Shown piece by piece: positions 1 through 8,895 of a stretch of DNA of 64,000 nt; the first letter of the stretch is position 1; every line of letters starts with the position of its first letter. The notes beneath the pieces are model-generated. The model was not told where the DNA came from. It ran no database searches and was given only the letters and a program-made list of their open reading frames with translations. The translations under genes were made by a program, and so were the position numbers. This DNA is from Comamonas sp. (GTDB lineage Bacteria; Pseudomonadota; Gammaproteobacteria; Burkholderiales; Burkholderiaceae_C): positions 1 to 64,000 of the forward strand of contig JAITLR010000027.1 of the NCBI GenBank assembly GCA_031277805.1. Direction: 5' to 3'.

Positions 1-111
1 CTAGTCATCTTGGCGCGTAAGCTGCTGCGCATAGCCTGGGGCGTGTGGAAGTCGGGTAAAGCGTTTGAGCCTGAGCGATATATGGCAGAGAGTGCTTGCG
101 TAAAAACATAG
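1..111 (+). mobile_element. 3' end of an IS110-type transposase gene (partial)
   Basis: Frame 1 is open from the window edge to a TAG at 109-111 and gives 36 residues beginning LVILARKLLRIAWGVWKSGK. This resembles the conserved C-terminal end of IS110/IS116/IS902 family transposases, where an ARKLL...KSGK-type segment precedes the stop; that is family knowledge recalled by eye, not a search result. Only the tail lies in the window, so the catalytic DEDD and serine regions cannot be seen. A dispersed repeat starts almost immediately after the stop, so the right end of the element must be very short or the element sits inside a repeat copy. Confidence 0.6.
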
Positions 112-434
112 AACCTGTCAGCGCCTTTGCGTCGCGTCTGAGGGGCCATCTCAGCATTGGGGTGAACAGTTCATACAGAGTGTGCGCTGCGCAGGCTGCT
201 GTTGATTCCGGCAATGGGTGATGGGCCCGATTCCCCCCTCTTAGTCACACTCCTGCGATGGCATGGGCCTGGATGCCGATGCCATAATGCGGGAATCTTG
301 AATACAGGAGACAGCTCCGTGGAAGCCTACCCCAGTTGGTAGCTTTCAACTCCCGGCGTGCCGAGGGTTGAAAGCGATATGACCTCACTCAACACCCTCG
401 CCCTTGCACAATGATTTTTCGGGAATGCTGAGCA
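112..434. other. Intergenic region between IS end and corA
   Basis: No convincing gene is present. The first part (115-212) is a copy of a dispersed repeat also seen at 12.7 kb. The rest contains no clear terminator or promoter that I can support. A reverse-strand open frame of 69 codons here is built on the repeat and is not a gene. Confidence 0.5.
115..212 (+). repeat. Dispersed repeat family R1, copy 1
   Basis: Positions 115-164 match 12719-12768 almost base for base (CTGTC-GCGCC then a long identical core). A weaker match continues to about 212 and 12816. Both copies have the same orientation. The left arm of the hairpin present in copy 2 is missing here and is replaced by the transposase tail. 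Confidence 0.75.
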
Positions 435-1421
435 ATGCTCAATATCTTTACGTTGGCCAATGGCCGCCTGGTTCAGGAAGAAATTGAATCGCTGGAGGAG
501 CTCAAGCGATTTCAGCCGATCTGGGTCGACCTTGAATCGCCGACCGTGGAGGAAAAACGCTGGGTCAAGCAGCACTATGGCCTGTCGATTCCGGAAGACG
601 CGATGGACGAGGACATCGAGGAATCGGCCCGTTTCTACGAGGAAGACAACGGCGAACTGCACATCCGCAGCGACTTCCTGGTGGACGTGGATGATGATCC
701 GCGCGCGGTTCGCGTCGCCTTCATCCTGAACCTGGTCAACGACTCGCTCAAGAGCAAGGGCGTGCTGTTCTCGATCCACGACGACGACGTGCCGGTCTTC
801 CGCCTTGTGCGCCTGCGCGCCCGCCGCGCGCCGGGCCTCATCGAGGATGCCAAGGAAGTGCTGCTCAAGCTGTTCGACGCGGACGCAGAATACTCGGCCG
901 ACACGCTCGAGGGCATCTATGACGAACTCAAGCTCGTCAGCACCCAGGTGCTCGCGGGCGACGTGACCGACGCCAAGGCCAGCGAAGTGCTGGCCGCCAT
1001 CGCCCGCCAGGAAGACCTGAACGGCCGCATCCGTCGCAACATGCTCGACACGCGCCGCGCCGTGAGCTTCATGATGCGCTCCAAGATGCTCAACGCCGAG
1101 CAGTTCGAAGACGCACGACAGATTCTTCGCGACATCGAATCGCTGGACAACCACACCGCGTTCCTCTTCGACAAGATCAACTTCCTGATGGATGCGACGG
1201 TCGGTTTCATCAACATCAACCAGAACAAGATCATCAAGATCTTCTCGGTGGCCAGCGTCGCCCTTCTGCCACCCACGCTGATCGCAAGCGTCTACGGGAT
1301 GAACTTCAAGTTCATGCCCGAGCTGGAATGGCAATACGGGTATGGTTTCGGGATCGGACTGATGGTCTGCAGCGCAGTGATCCCCATGCTGTATTTCCGC
1401 AAGCGCGGATGGCTCAAATAA
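435..1421 (+). CDS. corA: Magnesium/cobalt transporter CorA
   Basis: The 328-residue product matches the CorA family, homopentameric inner-membrane channels that import Mg2+ and can carry Co2+ or Ni2+. The N-terminal two thirds form the cytoplasmic funnel, rich in Asp/Glu. Two membrane segments close the protein at about 268-287 and 302-321, with the signature GMN at 288-290 (YGMNF) in the selectivity loop and a basic C-terminal end (RKRGWLK), as usual. The length is typical. The ATG at 435 is chosen because MLNIFTL is a normal CorA beginning; the ribosome binding site is weak. It converges with mtnN, leaving 75 bases between the stops. Confidence 0.93.
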   Translation: MLNIFTLANGRLVQEEIESLEELKRFQPIWVDLESPTVEEKRWVKQHYGLSIPEDAMDEDIEESARFYEEDNGELHIRSDFLVDVDDDPRAVRVAFILNLVNDSLKSKGVLFSIHDDDVPVFRLVRLRARRAPGLIEDAKEVLLKLFDADAEYSADTLEGIYDELKLVSTQVLAGDVTDAKASEVLAAIARQEDLNGRIRRNMLDTRRAVSFMMRSKMLNAEQFEDARQILRDIESLDNHTAFLFDKINFLMDATVGFININQNKIIKIFSVASVALLPPTLIASVYGMNFKFMPELEWQYGYGFGIGLMVCSAVIPMLYFRKRGWLK

Positions 1422-1496
1422 GGTTTTCGCAGAATAGCGGGTCGAATGGAGGAACAGCCCACCAGAGGCACTCCCGGCCCCTGCCGACAGGCACAA

Positions 1497-2258
1497 TCAA
1501 AGCGCCCGCAAAAACGCATGCACCACATGATCCGCGTACCGGCTCGCCACGGTCCGCACGAACTGCATGAAGTCCACATCCGCTGAATCATCGGCCCGGT
1601 CGGAAATCGTCCGCACCGCAGCGAACGCGATGCCATAGTCCGCGCACACCTGCGCCACCGCCGCCCCCTCCATCTCCACGGCCAGCACGCGGTGCCCAGC
1701 ACCCTCCAGCGCCAAGCGGATGGCTCCGGACTCCTGCGCCGTGCTCACGAACCGATCGCCGCTCGCGATCAGGCCCAGGTGCACCGAGGGCCGATGGTTG
1801 GCGTCGAGCCCGAGGGACACCCAGTCGATCGCATCGCTGTCCCGCGCCACGCAGTCCTTCGTGGCGGAGAAAAGCCGCTGCGTGAGGTCGGCATCGCAAG
1901 TCATCCGGATCGCCGGATAGCCGGGCACAAGCCAGCGCTCGAAGATCGGTGAGGCGTCCATGTCGTGCTGCAGGTAGTCCTGTGCAACGACCACGTCGCC
2001 CACGCGCACGCCCTCGCCCAAACCGCCCGCCACGCCGGTGAACAGCACGCGCGTGGCGCCGAACTTCTCCGCCAGCACCGTGGCCGTGGTCGCCGCCGCC
2101 ACCTTGCCGATCCCCGAGAGCGCCAACACCACCTCATGCCCGTGCAGGGTGCCGCGCCAGAATGTGCGGCCGGCGTGGGTCACCTGCCCGGGCTGCTGCA
2201 GGGCCTGAACGAGGCTACCCTGCTCCTCGGGCAAGGCACTGATGATGGCGATGGTCAC
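1497..2258 (-). CDS. mtnN: 5'-methylthioadenosine/S-adenosylhomocysteine nucleosidase
   Basis: This is a cytoplasmic nucleosidase that splits MTA or SAH into adenine and the thioribose or ribosylhomocysteine moiety, recycling by-products of SAM use. The 253 residues show the PNP/UDP phosphorylase fold signatures: ALPEE near residue 11-12 (catalytic Glu), VEMEGAA at 194-200 (ribose binding) and TISDRAD with catalytic Asp at about 220. It is about 20 residues longer than E. coli MtnN because of an insertion in the middle (about 100-150). The start is a GTG with a strong AGGAGA about 7 bases upstream. It lies downstream of fadD on the same strand but behind a terminator. Confidence 0.88.
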   Translation of the reverse strand: MTIAIISALPEEQGSLVQALQQPGQVTHAGRTFWRGTLHGHEVVLALSGIGKVAAATTATVLAEKFGATRVLFTGVAGGLGEGVRVGDVVVAQDYLQHDMDASPIFERWLVPGYPAIRMTCDADLTQRLFSATKDCVARDSDAIDWVSLGLDANHRPSVHLGLIASGDRFVSTAQESGAIRLALEGAGHRVLAVEMEGAAVAQVCADYGIAFAAVRTISDRADDSADVDFMQFVRTVASRYADHVVHAFLRAL

Positions 2259-2365
2259 GGCGCGGGTCTCCTTCCTGCAAAAAGAGTGCGATTATCGTGC
2301 GCGATGGAAGCTCTGCGCGCATTCCGTCGACACATGCTTTTCAATCGGCGCGTGCAGGGCCTCCC

Positions 2366-2391
2366 AAGAAAAACGCCGCGCGAGGCGGCGT
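2366..2391 (-). terminator. Rho-independent terminator of fadD
   Basis: On the minus strand ACGCCGC-loop-GCGGCGT (2391 to 2373) is followed by a T-rich run (TTTTTCTT). It lies about 30 bases beyond the fadD stop and separates fadD from mtnN. Confidence 0.75.
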
Positions 2392-2422
2392 AGGTCGATG
2401 CGCTGTAAAGCAGACTCGATGG

Positions 2423-4102
2423 TCACTTCTTGTCGCGCAACTCGCGCCGCAGGATCTTGCCGACCGGTGTCTTCGGCAGCGAGTCGCGGAACTCGATCAC
2501 GCGGGGACGCTTGTAGCCGGTGAGATTGGCGTTGCAGAATTCCTTGACCTGTGCCTCGGTCAGCGACGGGTCCTTCTTCACGATGACCAGCTTCACTGCC
2601 TCGCCGGTCTTTTCGTCGGGCACGCCGACCACGGCACACTCGAGCACGCCCGGCATGCCTGCCACCACGTCCTCCACTTCGTTCGGATAGACGTTGAAGC
2701 CGCTGACAAGCACCATGTCCTTCTTGCGATCGACGATCTTGAAGAACCCGTTGTCGTCGATGATGCCGATATCGCCGGTCTTGAAGTAGCCGTCCTCGGT
2801 CATGACCTTCGCGGTTTCGTCGGGGCGCTGCCAGTAGCCCGCCATGACCTGCGGACCCTTGATGGCGATCTCGCCCGGATGCCCCTTGAGAAGCACCTCG
2901 CGGCCATCGTCATCGACCAGCTTCATATAGGTGCCGGGAATCGGCACGCCGATCGTGCCGGTGAATTCCTTGGACGTCACCGGGTTGCAGCTCGCCGAGG
3001 GGCTGGTTTCCGACAGGCCATATCCTTCGACGATCGGGCAGCCCGTCTTCTCGAGCCACAACTTGGCGACCGCACCCTGCACGGCCATGCCGCCGCCCAA
3101 CGAGCACTTGAGGTTCTTCCAGTTGACCGTGTTGAAGTCAGGATGGTTGGCCAGGCCGTTGAACAGCGTGTTCACGGCCGGGAAGCTGTGGAAGGTCTGC
3201 TTCGAGAGCTCCTTGAGCACCGCAGGCAGGTCGCGCGGATTGGGGATCAGGATGGTCTTTCCGCCTGTGCGCATGGACAGCATCATGTTCACCGTGAACG
3301 CGAAGATGTGATAGAGCGGCAGCGCGCAGACGGCCGTGGGCTGCTCGCCCTGCGGCACCTTGCTCATCACGGGGGCGTTCCATGCCTGGGATTGCAGCAC
3401 GTTGGCGATGATGTTCCGGTGCAGCAGCACGGCCCCCTTGGAGACACCCGTCGTGCCGCCCGTGTATTGCAGCAGCGCGACGTCGTCGGGCGTGATCGCA
3501 GGCTTCTGGAATGGGGCGCGTGCGCCGCGCGCGAGTGCATCGTTGTAGCGAACGGCACCGGGCAGCGAGAACGTCGGCACCAGCTTCTTCACGTTGCGCA
3601 CGACGTAGTTGATGACCATGCCCTTGAGGAAACCCATGCGGTCGCCCATGGTCGCGAGCACCACGTGCTGGACGGGCGTGCTCGCAATGCAGGCCTGCAA
3701 TGTGGCCGCGAAGTTCTCGATGATGATGATCGCCTTGGCGCCCGAGTCCTTGAGCTGGTGCTCCAGCTCGCGCGGGGTATACAGCGGGTTGACGTTCACT
3801 ACCACGAACCCGGCACGCAGGATGGCCGCGACCACCACGGGATACTGCGGCACATTCGGCATCATGATCGCGACCCGATCGCCCTTGGCCAGACCCAGCG
3901 ATTGCAGGTAGGCTGCCATCTGGCGGCTTTCGGCATCCGTCTGCGCGTAACTGACCTCCTTGCCCATGAAGCTGTAGGCCGTGCGTGAAGCGTAGTCACG
4001 AAAGGCCTGCTCCATCAGTTCGACCAGCGAAGCGTATTGCGACGGGTCGATATCGGCTGGAACGCCAGGCGGATAGGCGCTGAGCCAGGGGCGGTCTGTC
4101 AT
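2423..4102 (-). CDS. fadD: Long-chain fatty acid-CoA ligase
   Basis: This AMP-forming acyl-CoA synthetase activates fatty acids with ATP and CoA for beta-oxidation, usually at the inner membrane. The 559-residue product carries the P-loop YTGGTTGVSKG (213-223), YGLSETSP (361-368), the fatty acyl-CoA synthetase signature around 445-478 (VDRKKDMVLVSGFNVYPNE) and the C-terminal catalytic lysine in PVGKILRREL (about 549). The ATG at 4102 is preferred over one 25 codons upstream because AGGAGA precedes it by 7-10 bases and MTDRPWL is a natural start. Two palindromic sites lie 75-130 bases upstream and may be operators. Confidence 0.93.
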   Translation of the reverse strand: MTDRPWLSAYPPGVPADIDPSQYASLVELMEQAFRDYASRTAYSFMGKEVSYAQTDAESRQMAAYLQSLGLAKGDRVAIMMPNVPQYPVVVAAILRAGFVVVNVNPLYTPRELEHQLKDSGAKAIIIIENFAATLQACIASTPVQHVVLATMGDRMGFLKGMVINYVVRNVKKLVPTFSLPGAVRYNDALARGARAPFQKPAITPDDVALLQYTGGTTGVSKGAVLLHRNIIANVLQSQAWNAPVMSKVPQGEQPTAVCALPLYHIFAFTVNMMLSMRTGGKTILIPNPRDLPAVLKELSKQTFHSFPAVNTLFNGLANHPDFNTVNWKNLKCSLGGGMAVQGAVAKLWLEKTGCPIVEGYGLSETSPSASCNPVTSKEFTGTIGVPIPGTYMKLVDDDGREVLLKGHPGEIAIKGPQVMAGYWQRPDETAKVMTEDGYFKTGDIGIIDDNGFFKIVDRKKDMVLVSGFNVYPNEVEDVVAGMPGVLECAVVGVPDEKTGEAVKLVIVKKDPSLTEAQVKEFCNANLTGYKRPRVIEFRDSLPKTPVGKILRRELRDKK

Positions 4103-4177
4103 GCTGAGGTCTCCTGCGTGTCTCGTTGTTGAATGCAAAATCCGTAAATTCTGCGCATTGTCCGGTCCATCGTTCAT

Positions 4178-4192
4178 TTCCAGAGTCTGGAA
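4178..4192. promoter_or_regulatory. Perfect palindrome upstream of fadD
   Basis: TTCCAGA-G-TCTGGAA is a perfect 7-bp inverted repeat around one base, 76-90 bases upstream of the fadD start. It could be an operator; the regulator is unknown. Confidence 0.4.
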
Positions 4193-4201
4193 TTACCCTA
4201 G

Positions 4202-4234
4202 AAAAACGAAATTTCTGCACGATCGTTCGTTTTT
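4202..4234. promoter_or_regulatory. Inverted repeat resembling a TetR-type operator upstream of fadD
   Basis: AAAAACGAA (4202-4210) and TTCGTTTTT (4226-4234) form perfect 9-bp arms 15 bases apart. The spacer contains ACGATCGT, itself a palindrome of the kind TetR-family fatty-acid regulators often bind. Binding of any particular regulator is inference. Confidence 0.45.
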
Positions 4235-4450
4235 ATCATGTTCCCTTCGCGAAGGGTTGAATTTCACTTGATCGGACCGGAAATTGATTCACGCGGGCAG
4301 CCCTTCTCCAGCACCCCTCCGGTGCTCAGGCGCTCGCCGAGCGCGCCCCGCGAGAGCCGCGCGGACGCAGGCAGGAACAGATGGCTTCACGCGAGCGAAG
4401 ATGCCGCACAGCGCTTCCCATCTGTCGTCCGGGGCATCTCCCCGGCCGGG

Positions 4451-5179
4451 TTACTCTGGCAGCGGTACAGGAAAGGGCGGCACAACGAAGCGGCCGTCCA
4501 GCATGGCCACGCTGTCCTTGGCAGCCTGCACGAAGTCGATCAGCCATTCCTGGGCGGGTCTTCCGGCCGCGAGGAACTGATCCGTGCCCACGGTTCTTGG
4601 CCGCATCAGGCGCTGGTCGACCAGTGCTTCCACCAGCAGATAGCCCCCTTCCGCCGTCGCGAACCGGTACGACACATGCGAGTATGGTGCGAGCGGCAGG
4701 GCATTGTTTTGCTTGACCCACTCCTGCAGCACGGGGCGGTTCTTCTTGAGGAAGTCCTCGCTGTCCGCGCGGCGCTTGAAGCGCAGGCAGTCGATGCGGA
4801 TGGGGCTGCCCTTTGCGAAATCGTCGACCTGGACGCCCTGCTGGGCCGGGCAGGTGTGGGTCCACAGCGTGGTGTCGCGAGGGTCGTTGGATGCATTGGT
4901 CTGCACGACGATCACAGCCAGCATTTCCCCCTGGCGGCCGCGCAGGCCCACGGCCTGCGTGCGCATGGGCAGGTCGTGCGAGACGTCATCGGGCAGCACG
5001 TTGAAGAGATCGCTGTCGCCCTGCTCGAGCTTTTCCCAGTCGCCCGGCGGCAGTTGCAGCTCGGAGCGCCCCACCTTGACCAGGCCTTGCTGCACGGGCG
5101 CGCATGCGGTGAGCAACACCGTGGAAGCAACCGCAGCCACTGCCACCGCGCATCGAGCGCGCAGAGAAAACTTCAGCAT
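4451..5179 (-). CDS. Putative lipoprotein of unknown function
   Basis: A 242-residue protein with a clear lipoprotein signal: basic n-region, hydrophobic stretch and lipobox LTAC with Cys at residue 26. It is therefore expected to be lipid-anchored in the envelope. The mature part has no motif I recognise; it contains two further cysteines that could form a disulfide (CPAQQ and DCLRF regions). The ATG at 5179 is the only start that leaves a proper signal peptide, and AAGGAT precedes it. It lies downstream of fba on the same strand but after a terminator, so it is probably a separate unit. Confidence 0.75.
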   Translation of the reverse strand: MLKFSLRARCAVAVAAVASTVLLTACAPVQQGLVKVGRSELQLPPGDWEKLEQGDSDLFNVLPDDVSHDLPMRTQAVGLRGRQGEMLAVIVVQTNASNDPRDTTLWTHTCPAQQGVQVDDFAKGSPIRIDCLRFKRRADSEDFLKKNRPVLQEWVKQNNALPLAPYSHVSYRFATAEGGYLLVEALVDQRLMRPRTVGTDQFLAAGRPAQEWLIDFVQAAKDSVAMLDGRFVVPPFPVPLPE

Positions 5180-5391
5180 GATGAAAACCAAATCCTTGCT
5201 ATCCCGAGTGGGCGGGCAGGCTGCAGCCTGCCTTCCTTGTCGATGATGATGATGATGAGTTTGAGAAAGTCGGAATATTGTGAGCGTACAGCCTGCCTTG
5301 GCCGCCCGTGCCCCGCATTCTCCACCAGAGCAGAATTTACCGAATCTTGCAAACCGCCAAGGCATCCCATCCCGGCTGGCTTCAGCCTCCT

Positions 5392-5431
5392 GCAAAGCAA
5401 AACCCGGCGCCCTTTGCAAGACGCCGGGTTT
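5392..5431 (-). terminator. Rho-independent terminator of fba
   Basis: On the minus strand AAACCCGGCG and CGCCGGGTTT pair perfectly (5431-5422 with 5409-5400) and are followed by TTTTGCTTT. It begins about 28 bases after the fba stop. Confidence 0.85.
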
Positions 5432-5458
5432 CGGCACTTTTCACTGGAGGGCGAAAAA

Positions 5459-6523
5459 TCAGTTCACAGTCTGCTTGAGCGAACCAGAGGCGTATTTTGC
5501 CGCCATTTCGGAAAGCGAAACGCCCTGGATCTTCGAACCCTGGCCTTCACAGCCGAATTCCAGGTAACGTTGCTTGCAGATCAGCTTGGCGGCCTCGCGC
5601 GCGGGCTTCATCCATTCGCGCATGTCGAACTTGTCCGGGTTCTCGGCCTGGAACTTGCGCACCGCGCCGGTCATGGCCAGGCGGATGTCGGTGTCGATGT
5701 TGATCTTGCGGACGCCAAACTTGATGGCTTCCTGGATTTCCTCGATCGGCACGCCGTAGGTTTCCTTCATCTTGCCGCCGAACTGGTTGATGATGGCCAG
5801 CAGGTCCTGCGGCACGGAGGAGGAGCCGTGCATCACCAGGTGGGTGTTGGGGATGCGGGCGTGGATTTCTTTCACGCGGCTGATCGCCAGGATGTCGCCC
5901 GTGGGCTTGCGGGTGAACTTGTAGGCGCCGTGGCTGGTACCGATGGCGATCGCCAGCGCGTCCAGCTGCGTGGCCTTCACGAATTGCGCGGCCTCTTCCG
6001 GATCGGTCAGCAGGGCCGAGTGGTCCAGCACGCCTTCGGCACCCACACCGTCTTCCTCGCCAGCCAGGCCGGTTTCCAGGGAACCCAGGCAGCCGAGCTC
6101 GCCCTCGACCGTCGCGCCGATCCTGTGGGCCATTTCGACCACCTTGCGGGTCACGTCGACGTTGTAGTCGAAGTCCGCCGGTGTCTTGCCGTCTTCACGC
6201 AGCGAGCCGTCCATCATCACCGAGCCGAAGCCCAGGTTCAGCGCACCCTGGCAGATCGCGGGAGAAGTGCCATGGTCCTGGTGCATGACCAGGGGAACGT
6301 GCGGGAAGGCTTCTGCCGCTGCCTGGATCAGGTGCTTGATGAAGGGTTCGCCGGCGTACTTGCGGGCGCCTGCGCTGGCCTGCAGGATCACGGGAGCGCC
6401 CACTTCGTCGGCAGCCGACATGACGGCCTGCACCTGCTCCAGGTTGTTCACGTTGAAGGCTGGAATGCCATAGCCGTTTTCGGCAGCATGGTCGAGCAAT
6501 TCGCGCATCGAGACGAGAGGCAT
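5459..6523 (-). CDS. fba: Class II fructose-bisphosphate aldolase
   Basis: This zinc enzyme cleaves or forms fructose 1,6-bisphosphate in glycolysis and gluconeogenesis, in the cytoplasm. The 354 residues include HQDHGTS (81-87, with the proton-donor Asp and a Zn-binding His), GTSHGAYK and the substrate-binding KINIDTD region, all diagnostic of class II aldolases of the CbbA/Fba type. The ATG at 6523 is chosen because MPLVSMREL is the standard beginning in beta-proteobacterial homologues; an ATG 13 codons upstream lacks support. Pyruvate kinase, tkt and gap lie in the same window, so several central carbon genes are near each other but not in one operon. Confidence 0.93.
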   Translation of the reverse strand: MPLVSMRELLDHAAENGYGIPAFNVNNLEQVQAVMSAADEVGAPVILQASAGARKYAGEPFIKHLIQAAAEAFPHVPLVMHQDHGTSPAICQGALNLGFGSVMMDGSLREDGKTPADFDYNVDVTRKVVEMAHRIGATVEGELGCLGSLETGLAGEEDGVGAEGVLDHSALLTDPEEAAQFVKATQLDALAIAIGTSHGAYKFTRKPTGDILAISRVKEIHARIPNTHLVMHGSSSVPQDLLAIINQFGGKMKETYGVPIEEIQEAIKFGVRKINIDTDIRLAMTGAVRKFQAENPDKFDMREWMKPAREAAKLICKQRYLEFGCEGQGSKIQGVSLSEMAAKYASGSLKQTVN

Positions 6524-6813
6524 GGGGAAGGTCCGTAAGGTAAGTTGTTGAGCGACTGGCACCGGTCGACGCGGCCCGCGCGGGATCGGGCGGGTGCTGC
6601 CGCCTTGCGCGAGTTGGTAACCGGTTGGTAACTGCCGATTTTAGCGCCAAGCCCGAATGGCCGGAATTTCGGGCTCCTGCGGCCCTGCGCAGCAAGGTGG
6701 AACTGCGGGAGGCGTCGCCCAGTCGATTTCATGCATCCGCGTTCAGATTGCTTTCACATTGGTGCCGTAGATTCGCAGCAACATCACTCGGGGCGCAACC
6801 ACGCGCCACCCTC

Positions 6814-7395
6814 ATGCTGCCTCTGGATCACGTCCTTTTCCTGCATATCAACGCCAGCGCCGCCACCCCTGCGGCAGTCGTCGGGGTGGCGACATGGCTG
6901 TCGCAGAGCCTGCCGATGTCGATGGCAGGCGCCTTCATTCTTGCGTTGCTGGGAGGGGGGCGGCCAGTGCAGCGCGATTTGCTCGCGACGCTGGCCTCAT
7001 TGCTGCTGGCGGCGGGAATCGCCTATCTCATCCGGCGCCATTGGCCGGAGCCGCGTCCGGCGCAACTGGGGCTGGGAATCCAGTGGATCGCCCACGGCAT
7101 GCGCTCGGGATTTCCAAGCATGCACGCCACGCTGGCGTTTGCGCTGGCGCAGGGGTTGCTCATGGGGCAGGCGATCCGCGCCTCGCGCCTGGGGCGCTGC
7201 GTGATTGCCGCAGCCTGGCTGGCCGCCCTGGCCATCGGCTGGAGCCGTGTCTGCCTGGGCGTCCACCTGCCCGGCGACCTGCTGGGCGGCGCGATCGTGG
7301 GCATCGCCAGCGCGAGCGCCGTTGCGGCGCTCGCCAGCAGGCTCAGCGGGCGCGACAGATCTTCATCATATTGGTCCCGCCTGGTGCGCCCATAG
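6814..7395 (+). CDS. PAP2-family phosphatase, undecaprenyl-diphosphatase (BcrC)-like
   Basis: A 193-residue integral membrane protein with the three acid-phosphatase motifs: RRHWPEPRP (74-82, Arg where many have Lys), SGFPSMH (99-104, with the catalytic His) and SRVCLGVHLPGD (144-155, with the nucleophilic His and its Asp). Family members dephosphorylate lipid pyrophosphates such as undecaprenyl diphosphate or phosphatidic acid; the substrate here is not certain. Start 6814 (MLPLDHVLF) is chosen over an upstream ATG because the upstream stretch is not membrane-like. Its last 53 bases overlap the end of pyk on the other strand. Confidence 0.8.
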   Translation: MLPLDHVLFLHINASAATPAAVVGVATWLSQSLPMSMAGAFILALLGGGRPVQRDLLATLASLLLAAGIAYLIRRHWPEPRPAQLGLGIQWIAHGMRSGFPSMHATLAFALAQGLLMGQAIRASRLGRCVIAAAWLAALAIGWSRVCLGVHLPGDLLGGAIVGIASASAVAALASRLSGRDRSSSYWSRLVRP

Positions 7396-8785
7396 GCTCG
7401 CCGCAGGTGATCACATAGAGGTCGCCCTGCTGGACGATGTTGCGCATCTTGAGGTGGCTTTCCGCCTGTTCGAGAGCCGTGTCGCGGTCTGCGCTGGTGT
7501 CCATGAGCAGGGGGCGCACGTTGCGGTACATCGCCATCTTGCGCTGGGTCGCCACCTTGGGCGTCAACGCATAGATGGGAATGTGGATGCGGTGGCGGCT
7601 CATCCACAGCGCGGTCGAGCCGCTGTCGGTCATCGCGACGATCGCCTTCGCACCCAGATGGTGGGCCGTGAACAGCGCGCCCATGGCGATCGACTGGTCG
7701 ATGCGGCCCAGCGTCTGGCCGTGGAAATCGTCATCGCGATCCGGGTCCTCCGCCGCTTCGGCGGCCGCGCAGATCGTCGCCATCTCGCGCACGGTCTCCA
7801 GCGGATAGCGGCCCGCGGCCGTTTCGGCGCTCAGCATCACGGCGTCCGTGCCGTCCAGCACGGCATTGGCCACGTCGCTCACCTCGGCGCGCGTGGGCAC
7901 CGGATTGGTGATCATCGACTCCATCATCTGCGTGGCCGTGATCACGAACTTGTCCATGTCGCGCGCCATCTTGATCATCTTCTTCTGCAGCGCAGGCACC
8001 GCGGCATTGCCCACTTCCACGGCCAGGTCGCCACGTGCCACCATGATGCCGTCGGAGGCGCGCAGGATTTCCTCGAGCAGAGGAACGGCCTCGGCGCGTT
8101 CGATCTTCGCCACCAGCCCGGGACGGTGGCCCGTGCCCGCTGCCGCCACGTAGCAAAGCTGGCGCGCCATCTCCATGTCGGTGGCATTCTTGGGAAAGCT
8201 CACCGCCACGTAGTCGGCCTGGAAGCTCATCGCGGTCTTGATGTCCTCCATGTCCTTGGCGGTCAGCGCCGGCGCCGTCAGGCCGCCGCCCTGCTTGTTG
8301 ATGCCCTTGTTGTTCGACAGCTCGCCGCCGATCCTCACCGTGGTGTGCACCGCATCGCCGCGCACCGCCTCGACCACCAGCACGATCAGGCCGTCATTGA
8401 GCAGCAGCACGTCGCCCGGGCGCACGTCACGGGGCAGTTCCTTGTAGTCGAGGCCCACGCCGCCAAGATCGCCCGGCTCGGTGCGCGAGGCGTCCAGCAC
8501 GAAAGGAGCGCCCTCCTCCAGCATCACCTTGCCTTCGGCAAACTTGCCGACGCGGATCTTCGGGCCCTGCAGGTCGGCCATGATCGCCACCTCGCGGCCC
8601 GCGCGCTGCGCCGCGGCACGCACCATGGTGGCGCGGTCGATGTGGTCCTGGGCCTTTCCGTGGCTGAAGTTCAGGCGCACCACGTTCAGTCCGGAGGCAA
8701 TCATCTTCTCGAGCAGCTGCGGATCGCTCGAAGCGGGGCCCAACGTGGCAACAATCTTGGTAGCGCGGCGGATATGCATGACCAT
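7343..8785 (-). CDS. pyk: Pyruvate kinase
   Basis: Catalyses phosphoenolpyruvate + ADP to pyruvate + ATP, the last step of glycolysis. The 480-residue product has RLNFSHG, KGINKQGG, VAKIERAEAV, VARGDLAVEV, MMESMI and SAETAAGRYP, in the usual order of barrel and nucleotide-binding motifs, followed by the C-terminal regulatory domain. Two in-frame ATGs are possible (8785 MVMHIRR and 8779 MHIRR); GGAA six bases before 8785 favours the former. It lies 110 bases after prfH on the same strand and overlaps the PAP2 gene tail to tail by 53 bases. Confidence 0.93.
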   Translation of the reverse strand: MVMHIRRATKIVATLGPASSDPQLLEKMIASGLNVVRLNFSHGKAQDHIDRATMVRAAAQRAGREVAIMADLQGPKIRVGKFAEGKVMLEEGAPFVLDASRTEPGDLGGVGLDYKELPRDVRPGDVLLLNDGLIVLVVEAVRGDAVHTTVRIGGELSNNKGINKQGGGLTAPALTAKDMEDIKTAMSFQADYVAVSFPKNATDMEMARQLCYVAAAGTGHRPGLVAKIERAEAVPLLEEILRASDGIMVARGDLAVEVGNAAVPALQKKMIKMARDMDKFVITATQMMESMITNPVPTRAEVSDVANAVLDGTDAVMLSAETAAGRYPLETVREMATICAAAEAAEDPDRDDDFHGQTLGRIDQSIAMGALFTAHHLGAKAIVAMTDSGSTALWMSRHRIHIPIYALTPKVATQRKMAMYRNVRPLLMDTSADRDTALEQAESHLKMRNIVQQGDLYVITCGEPMGAPGGTNMMKICRAR

Positions 8786-8895
8786 CAAAATTCCATGAGT
8801 ACGTAATCGAGTTTCAATTTTTGCATAAATCGGGTTACATGAGGGCAACTTCCGGTGTTGCAGCGCACAAAACCGGGGCACTGCCGCCGGCCTCC

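Larger units (their letters stand above)
4103..4450. other. Upstream region of fadD
   Basis: No gene is supported here. It holds the fadD promoter region with two inverted repeats (listed separately). A CCGGGG-CATCT-CCCCGG hairpin at 4429-4445, just past the lipoprotein stop, could be a weak terminator, but no T run follows. Confidence 0.5.

Noticed and set aside
5-214. 69-codon minus-strand frame at the left end
   Set aside because: Built from the repeat R1 and the reverse of the transposase tail; a related peptide appears at the second R1 copy only because the DNA is repeated.
2297-3988. 563-codon plus-strand frame opposite fadD
   Set aside because: Low-complexity His/Arg/Val composition typical of a shadow frame; fadD on the other strand has all family motifs.
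4238-6538. 766-codon plus-strand frame opposite the lipoprotein and fba
   Set aside because: Shadow of two well-supported genes; it even spans the terminator between them.
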